A DNA stretch of 64,000 nt from Puniceicoccaceae bacterium (GCA_018402305.1 JAGYJE010000011.1:37127-101126), one strand, 5' to 3'. Shown: positions 8,561 through 18,635, counted from the stretch's first letter. Notes: generated by a model from the letters alone, not told the origin. Program-made: numbers and translations.

Positions 8561-10206
8561 AGCCTTTTAATTACTTAGCCAATGCGGTCCGGGCTCCCGA
8601 GATCGTGGCCATCCTCGTGCGTTGGGGCTTCGAGGATCTCCTGCTCCAGCTGGATACACCTCAGTTTCTGCTGAAAAATCTGGTGCGGAAAAAAGTGGCG
8701 CACCTCACGGCTTACGAGCGATTGCGTAACGCCTGCGAGGAATTGGGCCCCATTTTTGTCAAGTTTGGGCAGATCCTGAGCACGCGCCCTGACCGCTTGC
8801 CGGAGCCGCTCCTGATGGAGCTGAAGAAACTGCGCAACGACGTGGAGTGCCAGCCGTTTGAGCGCATTAAGCCAGTCGCCCTGAAGGAATTGGGCCGGGA
8901 GATTGAAGAGGTCTTTGCCGACTTTGATTCGACGCCGGTAGCCGCAGGCTCGCTCGGTCAGGTCTACCGTGCGAAACTCCTTTCCACCGGAGAAGAGGTC
9001 GCCGTAAAAATTCAGCGGGCCGACATCCATAAAACGATTTCGGCCGATATGGAAATTATCGGCTGGTTTGCCCGCCAACTGCATGTGCGGGTTGAAGAGT
9101 TGCGGCCCTATAATTTACCATCGCTCTTGCGTGAGGCAGAGAAGCGTCTTGAGGAGGAACTTAACTACAATAACGAGGCGGATAATGCCGAGATTTTCAT
9201 CGCACTGAATACGGAGCAACCAAGAGTCTTCGCGCCGAAGGTTTATCGGGAGCTGACATCGCGTCGCCTATTGGTGACTGAATGGGTGGACGGCATTGCT
9301 CCGGATGCGGTCACCTTGAAGCGTGACGAAGCGGAGCAGATTGCGCGCTTGGGTGGGGAGTCTGTTTTTCACCAGATTGTGGGCACCGGCTTCTTTCATG
9401 CTGACCCGCACTCGGGCAATATGCTGATCACCGCCGATCAGCGGATTTGCTTTATCGACTGGGGGCAGGCCGGGCAAATTACCTTGCAGATGCGCTACCA
9501 TCTGGCAGACCTGTTTGCAGCGATCACGAGTCGCGATGCGGATAAGGTCATTCGGGTGGCGGAGCAGATGGCTATGGATAACCGGCGGATTGACCGTCGC
9601 CGCCTGGAAAAAGACATCACGTATTTGCTCAACAAGCACCGGCGCTTTGGACCTTCCGGCACAAAGATCGGCACGGTTGGACTGGAGCTGCTCTACCTGC
9701 TCGGGATGAACGGAATCGAAGTTTTGCCCGATTACGCGCTGCTTTCTAAATCGATACTCTGCGTCGAGGAAACGGCGCGTATTTTGGACCCTAATTTTGA
9801 TATCCAAAAGGTGGCTCGTCCCTATCTCGAAAAGTTGAGTAAGGAGCGTTGGAGCTTCGGAAGCATCCAACGTCAGACAATCTATCCGATGCTGCGCATG
9901 ATGAAGAGCATGCAGAAAATTCCCGAGAATGTTCAACGGATTCTTAGGCGCATCGAGGACGAGGAGCTGCAAATCAACTTCCACCATACAGGAACGGAAA
10001 ACATGGAGGATACGTTTAACTCCTCAATGAACCGTCTGACCATCGGGATTATCCTCGGGTCACTCCTTATCGGGTCGTCACTCGTGATCACGACTGGCGT
10101 CAAGCCATTGCTCTGGGGCTATCCGGCGATTGGAATTGTCGGCTTTCTGGGGTCTGGCCTGCTTGGGCTCTACATCGTCCTTTCGACCTTACGAAAACAC
10201 CATTAA
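8557..10206 (+). CDS. ABC1/UbiB-family atypical protein kinase-like protein
   Basis: 549-aa AarF/UbiB/ADCK family member, known to support ubiquinone or other isoprenoid-lipid metabolism with an ATPase-like activity. Seen: KFGQILSTRPDRLP (the KxGQ motif), the Ala-rich loop PVAAGSLGQVYRAKL, the ATP-binding Lys in EVAVKIQRA, FFHADPHSGNMLI (catalytic-loop equivalent) and CFIDWGQAGQI (in place of DFG). Two C-terminal transmembrane helices lie at about 490-545. Coupled by ATGA to the phasin-like gene. It ends tail-to-tail with the sigma-factor gene: the two stop codons share the sequence TTAA at 10203-10206. Confidence 0.9.
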   Translation: MKPFNYLANAVRAPEIVAILVRWGFEDLLLQLDTPQFLLKNLVRKKVAHLTAYERLRNACEELGPIFVKFGQILSTRPDRLPEPLLMELKKLRNDVECQPFERIKPVALKELGREIEEVFADFDSTPVAAGSLGQVYRAKLLSTGEEVAVKIQRADIHKTISADMEIIGWFARQLHVRVEELRPYNLPSLLREAEKRLEEELNYNNEADNAEIFIALNTEQPRVFAPKVYRELTSRRLLVTEWVDGIAPDAVTLKRDEAEQIARLGGESVFHQIVGTGFFHADPHSGNMLITADQRICFIDWGQAGQITLQMRYHLADLFAAITSRDADKVIRVAEQMAMDNRRIDRRRLEKDITYLLNKHRRFGPSGTKIGTVGLELLYLLGMNGIEVLPDYALLSKSILCVEETARILDPNFDIQKVARPYLEKLSKERWSFGSIQRQTIYPMLRMMKSMQKIPENVQRILRRIEDEELQINFHHTGTENMEDTFNSSMNRLTIGIILGSLLIGSSLVITTGVKPLLWGYPAIGIVGFLGSGLLGLYIVLSTLRKHH

Positions 10207-11216
10207 GACGCGACTTGCTCCTCGACGAACTCTTGAAGCACCTCCATCTTTTTTTGCTCAATCCGCTCCTCGTGAATCTCCTCCTTGGACCGCTGACGCT
10301 CGTTGTCTGTCATCAGGCGGCGCATCTTGTGAATGGCGATATTTTGGATCTGGCGGACCCGTTCGCGGGTGATGTCAAAGCGCTCTCCGACTTCCTCCAA
10401 GGTGAGTGGTGTATTTCCATCGAGACCGAAGCGGAGGTGGATGATCTCGGCTTCCCGGTCTTCCAGGCGTCCAATGACCGATTTAATGTCGTCACTCATT
10501 GATTTCTCCTGAAGGTTTTCGTAGGGAGTGGCGCCTTGCTCGTCGCCGACGAGCTCTCCAAAAGTAGTATCCCCATCCTCACCGACGGGTGCGTCGAGGG
10601 AAGCGGGTCGAACGCTGACCGATTTAAGGTGGGCCACCTTATTGATCGGCATGTCCATGACGTAGGCAATCTCCTCATCTGTAGGTTCGCGATCCAACTC
10701 ATCGGCGAGTTGGGCGGTGACCTTTCGCATTCGCGCGATGCGGTCGACCAGGTGCACGGGCAACCGGATCGTTTTGCTTTGGTTGGCGAGCGCGCGCTTG
10801 ATCGACTGCTTGATCCACCAAGCGGCGTAGGTGCTGAGCTTCCCGCCCTTTGAGGGGTCAAAACGCTCAACCGCCTTAATGAGCCCGATATTTCCTTCGC
10901 TAATGAGGTCGAGCAAGGGAAGACCGAAATTGTTGTAGTCGTAGGCGATCTTGACCACGAGGCGAAGGTTAGCGGAGATCATGTGGTCGCGGGCGGCTTT
11001 GTCACCTGCTTTGATCCGCTCAGCCAAGTCGAATTCCTCCTGCTTCGTGAGCAGGGGCGTCTTGCTGATCTCCTGCATATAGGTCCGCATCACATTGCGG
11101 TCGGTGGCAGGGAGTTCACGCACGTCGGTAATTGCTTCCGAATCATCCGTTTGCAGACGAGGGACGCCTTGCAGCCGATTCGTCTTTGAACGTTTGTTTT
11201 TTGTTCTGTCTGCCAT
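10203..11216 (-). CDS. RNA polymerase sigma factor, group 2 (RpoS/SigA-like)
   Basis: Sigma-70 family protein of 337 aa. Regions seen: 1.2 (RTYMQEISKTPLLTKQEEFD), 2.1-2.4 (NLRLVVKIAYDYNN, LDLISEGNIGLIKAVERFDP, FSTYAAWW-type KLSTYAAWWIKQSIKRAL), 3 (LPVHLVDRIARMRKV) and 4.2 helix-turn-helix (LTLEEVGERFDITRERVRQI). There is no region 1.1 or large non-conserved insert, and it is far shorter than a typical verrucomicrobial housekeeping RpoD, so a group-2, stress or stationary-phase factor is likely. A Lys/Glu-rich tail of about 40 residues follows region 4.2. One of the few genes here with a plausible ribosome site (AGGGAG, about 12 bases upstream). Confidence 0.85.
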   Translation of the reverse strand: MADRTKNKRSKTNRLQGVPRLQTDDSEAITDVRELPATDRNVMRTYMQEISKTPLLTKQEEFDLAERIKAGDKAARDHMISANLRLVVKIAYDYNNFGLPLLDLISEGNIGLIKAVERFDPSKGGKLSTYAAWWIKQSIKRALANQSKTIRLPVHLVDRIARMRKVTAQLADELDREPTDEEIAYVMDMPINKVAHLKSVSVRPASLDAPVGEDGDTTFGELVGDEQGATPYENLQEKSMSDDIKSVIGRLEDREAEIIHLRFGLDGNTPLTLEEVGERFDITRERVRQIQNIAIHKMRRLMTDNERQRSKEEIHEERIEQKKMEVLQEFVEEQVAS

Positions 11217-11334
11217 AGTGGTCTAGCTCCCTGGTTAATTGTCGACGCCCCTGCTGGAAATAGGACGCGCCAGACGCGGAAATTGTTCCCAACGCCTCGA
11301 ACCAATCGACTGCGGTCGGGCAGACTTACAAGAA

Positions 11335-12828
11335 TTAGGCTCCAAAGAGCTTTTCGGCCAGGGCAACCGCCTTGAGCATGCCCTTCGCCTTGTTGACCGT
11401 TTCCATGAACTCGCTTTCCGGGACAGAATCCGCCACGATGCCCGCTCCGGATTGAATGTAGATCTTGTTTTGCTTAATGACGGCTGTGCGAATGCCGATG
11501 CAGGAGTCGTGGTTGCCGTTGAAGCCGAAATAGCCGAGGGCACCTCCATAGACTCCACGCTGACTGGCTTCGAGTTCCGAAATAATCTGCAGGGCCCGGA
11601 CTTTTGGAGCGCCGCTCAGCGTTCCTGCCGGAAATGTAGCCCGCATCAGGTCAAAGGCCGTGCATTCCTCACGGATAGTCCCAACCACCTGAGAAACAAT
11701 GTGCATAACATGTGAATAACGTTCGATCTTCATGTAATCCGGCACTTGAATCGTGCCATATTGGCAGACCCGGCCAAGATCGTTGCGCGCCAGGTCGACG
11801 AGCATGAGGTGTTCGGCCTTTTCCTTCTCGTCGGCGAGCAAGTCCTGCTCCAGCGCGAGGTCCTCCGCCTCTGTTTTACCACGGTGGCGCGTGCCTGCGA
11901 TCGGGCGTATCTCGACGTGATCGCCGGTCAGCCGCACGTGAACTTCCGGCGAGGCGCCCACGACCGAAAAATCGGGGTCCTCCAGCAAGAACATGTAGGG
12001 CGAAGGATTGACGGTCCTCAAGGCCCGATACAGATCGATCGGGGCGGGCTTAAATGCTTTCTCAAAGCGTTGAGATAGAACGGTTTGTATGACATCGCCT
12101 GCACGTATGTAGTCCTTGACTCTATTGACAGCTGATTCGAAGCGCTCCTTCGTGAAATTACCCGGTGGCACGGAGACATCGGAAGCGGTGGCGAGGGCGC
12201 GGTGACCGAAGGGGCGCGGGCGCTCGAGGAGCGCGTAAATACGCTCGATTTCTGCGGCCGCAGCCTCGTAGGCGAGACCCGGATCCGTCTGCTGAGTCGA
12301 TGCCTGAACGCAGATCCGGAGGACCTGACGGACATGGTCGAAAATGAGCACCGAATCGGTGATCATGTAGTAAAGAATCGGCACCTCAAGGGGGTTTTCC
12401 GAGGGCTTGCTGACGGTCGGCTCAATGCAGTGAATAAACTCGTGCCCAACAAAGCCAACCGCCCCTCCCGAGAAGGGGGGCATGTCCTCGATTTCGACCG
12501 GTTGGTAGCACGCCATTTCTGCCTCGATCAATTTGAGGGGGTCGCTGGGCGTGGCTACGGTTTCGTGGTGGCCGTCTTTGTGCTCGATCCGCGTTTCGTC
12601 TTCGAAAATGCGAAAAACTTTCCGCGGATTGGCCCCGAGGAAGGAGAAGCGGCTAATCCGCTCGCCGCCGACGATCGATTCGAAGAGAAAGGAGGGGCCC
12701 TCCTGGCGGATTTTCGCGTAGGCGCCGAGCGGGGTCTCACAATCGGCCGTCAGATCGAAGTAGACCGGTATGGTGTTCCCCTGCTTGGCGAGTTGCGCAA
12801 ATTCGGATTTTGTCGGAGTGAGGTTCAT
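11335..12828 (-). CDS. trpE: anthranilate synthase component I
   Basis: Chorismate-using enzyme of 497 aa, first step of tryptophan synthesis with a TrpG amidotransferase partner. The N-terminal domain carries SFLFESIVGGERISRFSFLG, whose ES pair is in the Trp feedback site. The chorismate-binding domain has GDVIQTVLSQRFE, PIAGTRHRGKTEAED, LVDLARNDLGRVC, TLSGAPKVRALQIISELE and GGALGYFGFNG. No trpG or other trp gene is nearby. A second chorismate-binding paralogue occurs at 37.4 kb next to pabC; its motifs fit PabB, which supports calling this one TrpE. No leader peptide or attenuator was recognised upstream. Confidence 0.93.
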   Translation of the reverse strand: MNLTPTKSEFAQLAKQGNTIPVYFDLTADCETPLGAYAKIRQEGPSFLFESIVGGERISRFSFLGANPRKVFRIFEDETRIEHKDGHHETVATPSDPLKLIEAEMACYQPVEIEDMPPFSGGAVGFVGHEFIHCIEPTVSKPSENPLEVPILYYMITDSVLIFDHVRQVLRICVQASTQQTDPGLAYEAAAAEIERIYALLERPRPFGHRALATASDVSVPPGNFTKERFESAVNRVKDYIRAGDVIQTVLSQRFEKAFKPAPIDLYRALRTVNPSPYMFLLEDPDFSVVGASPEVHVRLTGDHVEIRPIAGTRHRGKTEAEDLALEQDLLADEKEKAEHLMLVDLARNDLGRVCQYGTIQVPDYMKIERYSHVMHIVSQVVGTIREECTAFDLMRATFPAGTLSGAPKVRALQIISELEASQRGVYGGALGYFGFNGNHDSCIGIRTAVIKQNKIYIQSGAGIVADSVPESEFMETVNKAKGMLKAVALAEKLFGA

Positions 12829-12933
12829 GGATGCAGCACGAAAGGTTTGAGCATCGATGGCGCGAGGTCGAATCTAATTTCAGCTTTGGCTTGAAGGCCA
12901 CTTGCCTAAGAGCGGCAAAGCAGGTTTCAGGCG

Positions 12934-13004
12934 CAAGGGGACAGGCTGCTTAAGTCGCCTCCCTTTGTTGTGTTAGTGGCTTACTAAAGCAGCCGTCCCC
13001 AGTG
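12934..13004. repeat. inverted copies of the AAGCAGCC repeat family
   Basis: In the 189-bp gap between the trpE start and the purK end, GGGGACAGGCTGCTT (12937-12951) and AAGCAGCCGTCCCC (12987-13000) are inverted copies of one word, differing by one base. The same word forms the tandem array at the right end of the window and a pair near 47.9 kb, so it is a dispersed family. Confidence 0.65.
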
Positions 13005-13017
13005 TTGGCCGAATCGG

Positions 13018-14163
13018 TCATACGCGCCCCGCGAGCTTCTTAAAATACGCCTCTGCGCTCGCGAGGGTGACGTCAATCTCCTCACCCAATACAGTGAAGT
13101 GGCCCATTTTGCGACCGGGGCGGGGGGTGCCTTTATCGTAGAGGTGCAGCTTCACTTTGGGGTCGTCGAGTAGTGCCGCCCAGTCGGGGGTGCCCTGGGT
13201 CCAGACATCGCCGAGGAGATTGATCATCACGACTGGCTTGAGCAGCTCAACCGACCCGAAGGGCAGGTCGCAGACGGCCCGGATGTGTTGCTCAAACTGA
13301 CTGGTCAGGCAGGCATCGATTGAGTAGTGACCCGAGTTGTGGGGGCGCGGGGCCATTTCGTTGACGATAAACTGCCCGTCAGCGCACAGAAACAGCTCCA
13401 CCGCGATCAAGCCGACCACATCGAGCTTATCAGCGATGGCCCGGGCCAGACCGACGCCCGTCTCGCGGGTCGCCTCGGTAACACGTGCCGGCACAATCGA
13501 GGCATGCAGAATGTGGTTGACGTGCAGATTTTCTGCCATGGGGAAGGTGACCATCTGGCCATCCGCCTTGCGGGCGCAAATCACCGAAAACTCGCCGATG
13601 TGGTCGATCCACTTTTCCACGACCACGCGTAGTGGCTTTCCGAGAAAGTCCCAAAGATAATTGGTGTCGGCGGCTTCCTCCGGTGATCGGAGTTTAACCT
13701 GGCCCTTGCCGTCGTAGCCAAAGGCGGCGGTTTTAATGACGCAGGGGAAACCGATCGCGGCCAGAGCGGGTTTCAGGCTCTCAGGGGAGTCGGCATATTC
13801 AAATGGTGCGCAGGGAAGCTGGTTTTCCTTTAGGAAGTCCTTTTCGCGCTGGCGGTGTTGGCAGATATGCAGAGCGCGACTGCCCGGCAAGACCGGTCGG
13901 ATCGCACTGAGGGCGTCGATCACGTCGGAAGGGATGTTCTCAAATTCGAGAGTGATGGCATCGACGCCCTCGGCAAAGCGTTGAAGTGCGGCCCGGTCTG
14001 TGTATTCGGCGTTGATCTCACGGTCGGCGACCATTCCCGCCGCAGAGGGGCCCTTTGGTTCAAAGACATGAAAGCGATAGCCGAGGCTGCGGCCGGCGAG
14101 GATGAGCATGCGCCCCAGCTGGCCCCCACCGAGAATTCCAATGGTGCTTCCGGGCGGAATCAT
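13018..14163 (-). CDS. purK: N5-carboxyaminoimidazole ribonucleotide synthase
   Basis: ATP-grasp enzyme of 381 aa in purine synthesis: AIR, bicarbonate and ATP give N5-CAIR. Seen: [17 protein letters not shown] at the N-terminus, [20 protein letters not shown] (ATP-binding and GYDGKGQ loop), [14 protein letters not shown], and [17 protein letters not shown] (metal and product site). Length is normal. The start overlaps the purE stop as ATGA (14160-14163), so purE-purK is a coupled pair with the mutase that uses the product. Confidence 0.95.
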   Translation of the reverse strand: MIPPGSTIGILGGGQLGRMLILAGRSLGYRFHVFEPKGPSAAGMVADREINAEYTDRAALQRFAEGVDAITLEFENIPSDVIDALSAIRPVLPGSRALHICQHRQREKDFLKENQLPCAPFEYADSPESLKPALAAIGFPCVIKTAAFGYDGKGQVKLRSPEEAADTNYLWDFLGKPLRVVVEKWIDHIGEFSVICARKADGQMVTFPMAENLHVNHILHASIVPARVTEATRETGVGLARAIADKLDVVGLIAVELFLCADGQFIVNEMAPRPHNSGHYSIDACLTSQFEQHIRAVCDLPFGSVELLKPVVMINLLGDVWTQGTPDWAALLDDPKVKLHLYDKGTPRPGRKMGHFTVLGEEIDVTLASAEAYFKKLAGRV

Positions 14164-14666
14164 GCTTCAGGTAGCTCGGTTTGGAGGACGGTTTGCGTCT
14201 GTTCTGCGCGGAAGGCTTTCAGGCGGTCGCGGATGCCCGCATCTCCCAGCGCCAGAATGGCTGCGGCCGAGAGCGCGGCGTTTTTTGCCCCGGCCACGCC
14301 GATTGCCAGCGTCATGACCGGTATGCCGGCAGGCATCTGAACAATCGAGAGCAGCGAATCCTGCCCGCTCAGTGCTTTGGACTGCACGGGCACCCCGAGC
14401 ACGGGCAGGTGCGTCATGGCAGCCGTCATACCGGGCAGGTGGGCGGCTCCACCGGCTCCGGCGATGATCACCTGCAGGCCCCGTGACTCAGCGGTCTCCG
14501 CATAGTCGTAAAGCAAGTGCGGCGTGCGGTGTGCGCTCACGACTTTGCTCTCAAATGGGATTCCCAGTTGCTTAAGCAAGGCAGCAGCCTCCCCCATCGT
14601 GCTCCAGTCTGACTGGCTCCCCATGATCACCCCAACAAGGGCGTGTTTTGTTGTGCTCTGGTTCAT
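14160..14666 (-). CDS. purE: 5-(carboxyamino)imidazole ribonucleotide mutase
   Basis: 168-aa class I PurE that converts N5-CAIR to CAIR. Seen: [14 protein letters not shown] (N-terminal GSxSD motif), [14 protein letters not shown] (catalytic SAHRTP), [17 protein letters not shown] and [27 protein letters not shown], all diagnostic. The ATG at 14666 ([12 protein letters not shown]) gives the usual length; longer upstream starts add a 40-residue extension without family support. Coupled to purK by a 4-base overlap. Confidence 0.95.
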   Translation of the reverse strand: MNQSTTKHALVGVIMGSQSDWSTMGEAAALLKQLGIPFESKVVSAHRTPHLLYDYAETAESRGLQVIIAGAGGAAHLPGMTAAMTHLPVLGVPVQSKALSGQDSLLSIVQMPAGIPVMTLAIGVAGAKNAALSAAAILALGDAGIRDRLKAFRAEQTQTVLQTELPEA

Positions 14667-14776
14667 TGAATGAGAAAAGAACATGTAATTCAGAAAATCA
14701 ACCGAATAGGCAGTCGCAAAGTAGATCGGCGAGGAGATGCCTCGCTGGTTCAACCAGTTTTTTAAAAAGCGTGGAG

Positions 14777-16042
14777 CTAACGCCAACGGCCCCAGCCGCG
14801 GCCGCCGGATTGTGCGTTTTCCAGTCGATCGCGCTGTTCGGTTGTTAGCTCTGCCGTGTTCAAATAAAGCTCAAAGGTAGCCGCATCTTGTTCCTTCCAA
14901 GTTCCCGCGACACGCTCCATCATCCAAGAGCGGCGCCGGTCGTCTTTGATAGAGCCCGCCCAGGTCATGGCGGCCTCGGGGTCTTCCTCGGCTGCACGAA
15001 AGGCATAGCTGGCCACCGCGCGGTCCAGCTCAGGGCTGTCCGGCAGGCTGTTGAGCCACTCGGCCGAGGCGGCGAGATCGTAGCGCGTCCATTCTTGGAT
15101 GATGGCCGCACTGGCCCGGGCGACGGCGGGGTCCTCGGGATCCAGCTTGCTCAGCCAGGCGGCCGCTGCCACGGGATCGCTCTCCGCCCATTCGCTGACG
15201 AGGGATTCCTTCAAACGGGCTGTCGCACCCTCACTCAGGCTCTCCAGGTAAGCACCGGCAGCTTCCGGGTCGAATTCAGCCCATTCATCGATTAAATCAT
15301 CGCGCAGCCGTTCCTGGAGTTCCGGATCGGTGATGGAATCGACCGACATTTTGGCCACATCGAGGCTGCCCGATTGAATCTGTGCTTCGATCACATCACC
15401 GAGAAGCCGGGTTTTCAATGGGTTGCCTTCGTCCAAAGCCAGAGCTTGGGCGAAGGCGCTTTGGGGATTCGTCGCGGCATAGCCCCGAAAGATCGCACTC
15501 AGTTGTGAGGCCCGGGCGCGGGTCGGCTCGCCCGCAAGTGCGTTGCCGGCCCATGCGATCGCGGCGGCGGGATCGCTCCGACCCCAGACTTCAAGAATGG
15601 CAACTCGGGCATCCTCGCTATCGCGGAGCGAGGGTATCTGCGAGGCGATCCCCAGAGCGGCCAAGGGCTCTGTTCTCGCTAGCTGCGAAAGCAGCTCCCG
15701 AATGAGCCGCGAGCGATTGGGGTCCGATGTGGGCAAGGCAAAGGCATCGGCTAATAACAGGCGGCTGTTTTGCGCGGACAATCCCGCAACGTCGCGCAGG
15801 GCGTCTTCGAGTGCCACGGCCTGCCCGTCAAGGTAGGCTTCCAAGGGGGTCGGTCCTTCCGCGACTATCGAGACGGGATCGGTTCGCGTCTCCAGAGGAG
15901 CCCTCACTTTTGCCGACGCAACGGCCTCCTTCGGCGCATCGCTTTGGGTGCTCTCAGCTGAGCCTCGGGAACCAATATAGTAGGCCGCTCCCAAACTGAG
16001 GGACCAGACGAGCAGGTAGAGTGGGAATGAAGAGCGTAGCAT
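14777..16042 (-). CDS. secreted or membrane-anchored protein with WxxxDPxAAxxW repeats
   Basis: About 421 aa, not recognised as a named family. Residues 1-25 form a hydrophobic signal or anchor ([20 protein letters not shown]). The body has degenerate repeats of about 30-35 residues built on W-x3-DP-x-AA-x-[72 protein letters not shown], and [14 protein letters not shown]. Helical repeats of this look are frequent in verrucomicrobial exported proteins. The very end is Gly/Arg/Trp-rich (GGRGWGRWR). The ATG at 16042 is preferred over a TTG at 16063. It lies upstream of purE on the same strand with 110 bp between; no functional link is evident. Confidence 0.7.
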   Translation of the reverse strand: MLRSSFPLYLLVWSLSLGAAYYIGSRGSAESTQSDAPKEAVASAKVRAPLETRTDPVSIVAEGPTPLEAYLDGQAVALEDALRDVAGLSAQNSRLLLADAFALPTSDPNRSRLIRELLSQLARTEPLAALGIASQIPSLRDSEDARVAILEVWGRSDPAAAIAWAGNALAGEPTRARASQLSAIFRGYAATNPQSAFAQALALDEGNPLKTRLLGDVIEAQIQSGSLDVAKMSVDSITDPELQERLRDDLIDEWAEFDPEAAGAYLESLSEGATARLKESLVSEWAESDPVAAAAWLSKLDPEDPAVARASAAIIQEWTRYDLAASAEWLNSLPDSPELDRAVASYAFRAAEEDPEAAMTWAGSIKDDRRRSWMMERVAGTWKEQDAATFELYLNTAELTTEQRDRLENAQSGGRGWGRWR

Positions 16043-16124
16043 GGCTTTAGGAGAACAGAGCAAACTGAGCCCTTATGTAATCGCATGGAAGCGACATAAG
16101 TTTCAACCTATTTAACTCCAGCCG

Positions 16125-18566
16125 CTAGGCAGGCGCAACTTCCGCGTCGGAATTATCCCGTCGCCCCAAACCAACCCAAGCCAAAGCCAGGGTGAAGAGC
16201 GAACTCAGCGGCATTAAAATGGCGGCCAGGAGTGGGTGCATGAGCCCGGCAAGACAAATGCCGACCGCTACGATGTTGTAGGCCACGGCAACGGCGAAAA
16301 TGGTCGTCACCGTTCGACGGCGCCGACGAGCGACCCGGAAAAGTTCGGGTAGGCAGCGCAGGCTCCTGCCGAAAAAGAAAAAATCGGCGCTGGCCTCAAG
16401 AATGCTTTTATCGACCACCGGAGTGCCCCGGCAGACGGCACTGTCGAAGGCCAAACTGTCGTTGGCACCATCGCCGATCATGAGGGCCTGCCCGGGCGCG
16501 TTCGCTTCGATCCAGTCGGCTTTGTCCCGGGGGCTGCATTGGGCTTTGCCTTGGATCCCCAACTGCTCGGCAATGAGACCGACGCGCTGGGGTGCATCCC
16601 CGCTCAGGATGATCGTTTCGAAATGATCGCGGCGAAGCTGATCAACGGCGCTGCGCGCATCGTCACGCACATCCTCCTGAAAGTCGAAGCTTGCAACCAG
16701 GAGACCGTTTTGGCGAAGGACGGTGTGGGGCAACGGAGTTGCGGTTTTCGGTTTTTCAGTTTTCAGTTTTTCCCAACCAGGCTTGCCGAGTGTCCATTCG
16801 TTGCCCCCGGCATCCGTCCAGGCCACGCCTTGGCCGATGGTTTCGCGGATGGGTGCGTCCAATGGAGCCGGGGCATCCTGCGCTCCCGGCCGGTCAGGGC
16901 AGAATGCCCCGGCTCCGATTCTGGGAAATGCCGCGAGTAGCGCCTCCCGCAGCGAGCGGGCGATGGGATGGCGGTTGTTTTCGACGAGATTATGGAGCGC
17001 TTGGACGGTGAGCGGGTCGAGCGCCCGGACTGCATCCGGATTCTTGAGCCGGGGGATATCCATGGTGAGCGTGCCAGTCTTATCGAATACGACGGTGCGG
17101 ACTTGGCGAAGCCGCTCCCAGATTTGGCCGGTCTTGATAAACAGGCCCGTGCGACGTAGCCGGGCATTGGCAAACTCGTCGCACATGGGCAGCGCGACGC
17201 CGAGCGCGCAGGGGCAGGAGACGATTAATACAGAGATGAGGACCTGCATGGACTTCAACAAGTCGCCACTCAGGGCAACCCAGAGACCGCTGCCGGTGAA
17301 GGCTATGAGGAGGACGCTCGCGATGTAGTATTTTAATATCGTCTGTAAGCGCTTGGCCTGAAAATTGTCCTCCGGTCGCTGCAAAAGCTGTGCCAATAGG
17401 CTCTCCGACCAGGACTCGCGGGCTCGGAAGCGCAGCCCGTGCATGCCGACGTTGATCGCCCCGGCCGGGGCCGTTCGCGATTCCGGCCAGGTCACCGGAT
17501 CCGCCTCCCCGTTTATCCATTCCAGGCTAAGGCTCCCCTCGGCGTCTAGTGGGTCCCCTGCAACGGGGTTGATCGCGCCGGGGGCCAGGCTGTAAACCAT
17601 GCCGGTTTCGACTTCAGCCGCAGGTATGCGTTGCCCATCGCGTGACCCGCCCATCAGTGTGACGTCGCCGGGCCCGGTCTTCTGGCGTTGCAGATGAGTG
17701 CGGTTTTTCTCGAGTGCATACTCTTGCAGCCAACGGCCCAGTAGCATCAGGAACACAAAAGTTGCCACGAAGTCGAAATAGACCAGTGGCAAATAGCCCG
17801 TGATCCATCCGACGAGTGAGCCGGCGTAGCCCGCCAGTAGACCGGCGGCGATTGGTAGGTCAATGTGTAGCACCCGGTTTCGTATCGCTTGCCAGGCGCG
17901 CTGGATGAAATAGCCGCCTCCGATACAAAGGCTCAGTGTGGCAAAGCTCGCGGCGAGTAAATGAAAGAGTCGTGCGAGAAAGAAGTCTTCGCCCATCCCG
18001 AGGTATTTCGGCAGGGTGAAGAGCATGGTGTTCATGAGAAAGAATCCACACAGCCCGAGTCGATTGGTCAGCTGCCCGCTTTGCGAATGCGCACGCGAGT
18101 CCTCATCGTAAAGGCTCAGCCGGTAGCCGATCCTCTGGAGCTCGCGGGCGAGTTCAGCGATCTCAAATCGCCCACGCTGCCATTGTAGCTCCACGGTGCT
18201 GGTGCGCGGGTCGATCCCTATTCGGATAGCGCCGGGCTGGCGTTGAAAAATCGCTTCGATGAGCCAAACACAGCCGATGCAACTAATGCCTTCGAGATTG
18301 AACGCTGTCGTGGCCGACGAGTCTACGGTGGACTGCTCAATTTTCTCCAGATGAGCGATCAGCGGTGCCACATCGGCTTCCGCGAAGGCTTTCGATCCGA
18401 TTGGCGGAACGGTGGTTTCGCCCTTTAATTCGTAGAATCGCGTCAGATCGTTGTCGCTTAAAACCTGAGCTACATACTCGCACCCATGACAGCAGTAAGC
18501 CTCGGCAGCCCCTGGTGTAAAGGGCGTGCCGCAGTGTGTGCAGGTGGCTTGCGTTGCGGTGGTCAT
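16125..18566 (-). CDS. ccoI: cbb3 oxidase copper-loading P1B-type ATPase
   Basis: 813-aa Cu-transporting P-type ATPase of the CcoI/FixI type, which supplies copper for the binuclear centre of cbb3 oxidase. Order: an N-terminal Cys-rich zinc-finger-like segment (CTHCGTPF, CCHGCEYV), an HMA domain with GISCIGCVWLIE, eight membrane helices with the CPC motif (VLIVSCPCALGVALP), the phosphorylation site DKTGTLTM and GDGANDSLAF. The actuator loop GEADPVTWPES replaces the usual GESxPV. Last gene of the cbb3 operon. Odd: residues 551-568 are encoded by a 53-bp palindromic element, and a nearby KLKTEKPKTATPL stretch also looks like translated repeat, both in the nucleotide-binding domain region. Confidence 0.93.
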   Translation of the reverse strand: MTTATQATCTHCGTPFTPGAAEAYCCHGCEYVAQVLSDNDLTRFYELKGETTVPPIGSKAFAEADVAPLIAHLEKIEQSTVDSSATTAFNLEGISCIGCVWLIEAIFQRQPGAIRIGIDPRTSTVELQWQRGRFEIAELARELQRIGYRLSLYDEDSRAHSQSGQLTNRLGLCGFFLMNTMLFTLPKYLGMGEDFFLARLFHLLAASFATLSLCIGGGYFIQRAWQAIRNRVLHIDLPIAAGLLAGYAGSLVGWITGYLPLVYFDFVATFVFLMLLGRWLQEYALEKNRTHLQRQKTGPGDVTLMGGSRDGQRIPAAEVETGMVYSLAPGAINPVAGDPLDAEGSLSLEWINGEADPVTWPESRTAPAGAINVGMHGLRFRARESWSESLLAQLLQRPEDNFQAKRLQTILKYYIASVLLIAFTGSGLWVALSGDLLKSMQVLISVLIVSCPCALGVALPMCDEFANARLRRTGLFIKTGQIWERLRQVRTVVFDKTGTLTMDIPRLKNPDAVRALDPLTVQALHNLVENNRHPIARSLREALLAAFPRIGAGAFCPDRPGAQDAPAPLDAPIRETIGQGVAWTDAGGNEWTLGKPGWEKLKTEKPKTATPLPHTVLRQNGLLVASFDFQEDVRDDARSAVDQLRRDHFETIILSGDAPQRVGLIAEQLGIQGKAQCSPRDKADWIEANAPGQALMIGDGANDSLAFDSAVCRGTPVVDKSILEASADFFFFGRSLRCLPELFRVARRRRRTVTTIFAVAVAYNIVAVGICLAGLMHPLLAAILMPLSSLFTLALAWVGLGRRDNSDAEVAPA
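16864..16916. repeat. 53-bp palindromic element inside ccoI
   Basis: Perfect 13-bp inverted repeat: GGAGCCGGGGCAT at 16864-16876 and ATGCCCCGGCTCC at 16904-16916, 27-bp loop. It lies within the ccoI reading frame and encodes 18 residues (GAGAFCPD, RPGAQDAPAP) between FPRI and LDAPI in the nucleotide-binding domain without breaking the frame. This resembles in-frame palindromic elements such as those of Rickettsia. Confidence 0.7.
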
Positions 18567-18635
18567 GGAATGTGAGATGCGTCGCTTGCGAGTTTGCTCG
18601 CACTTCCCTTGGCAGGGCCCGGGCGAGGTCGTCGA

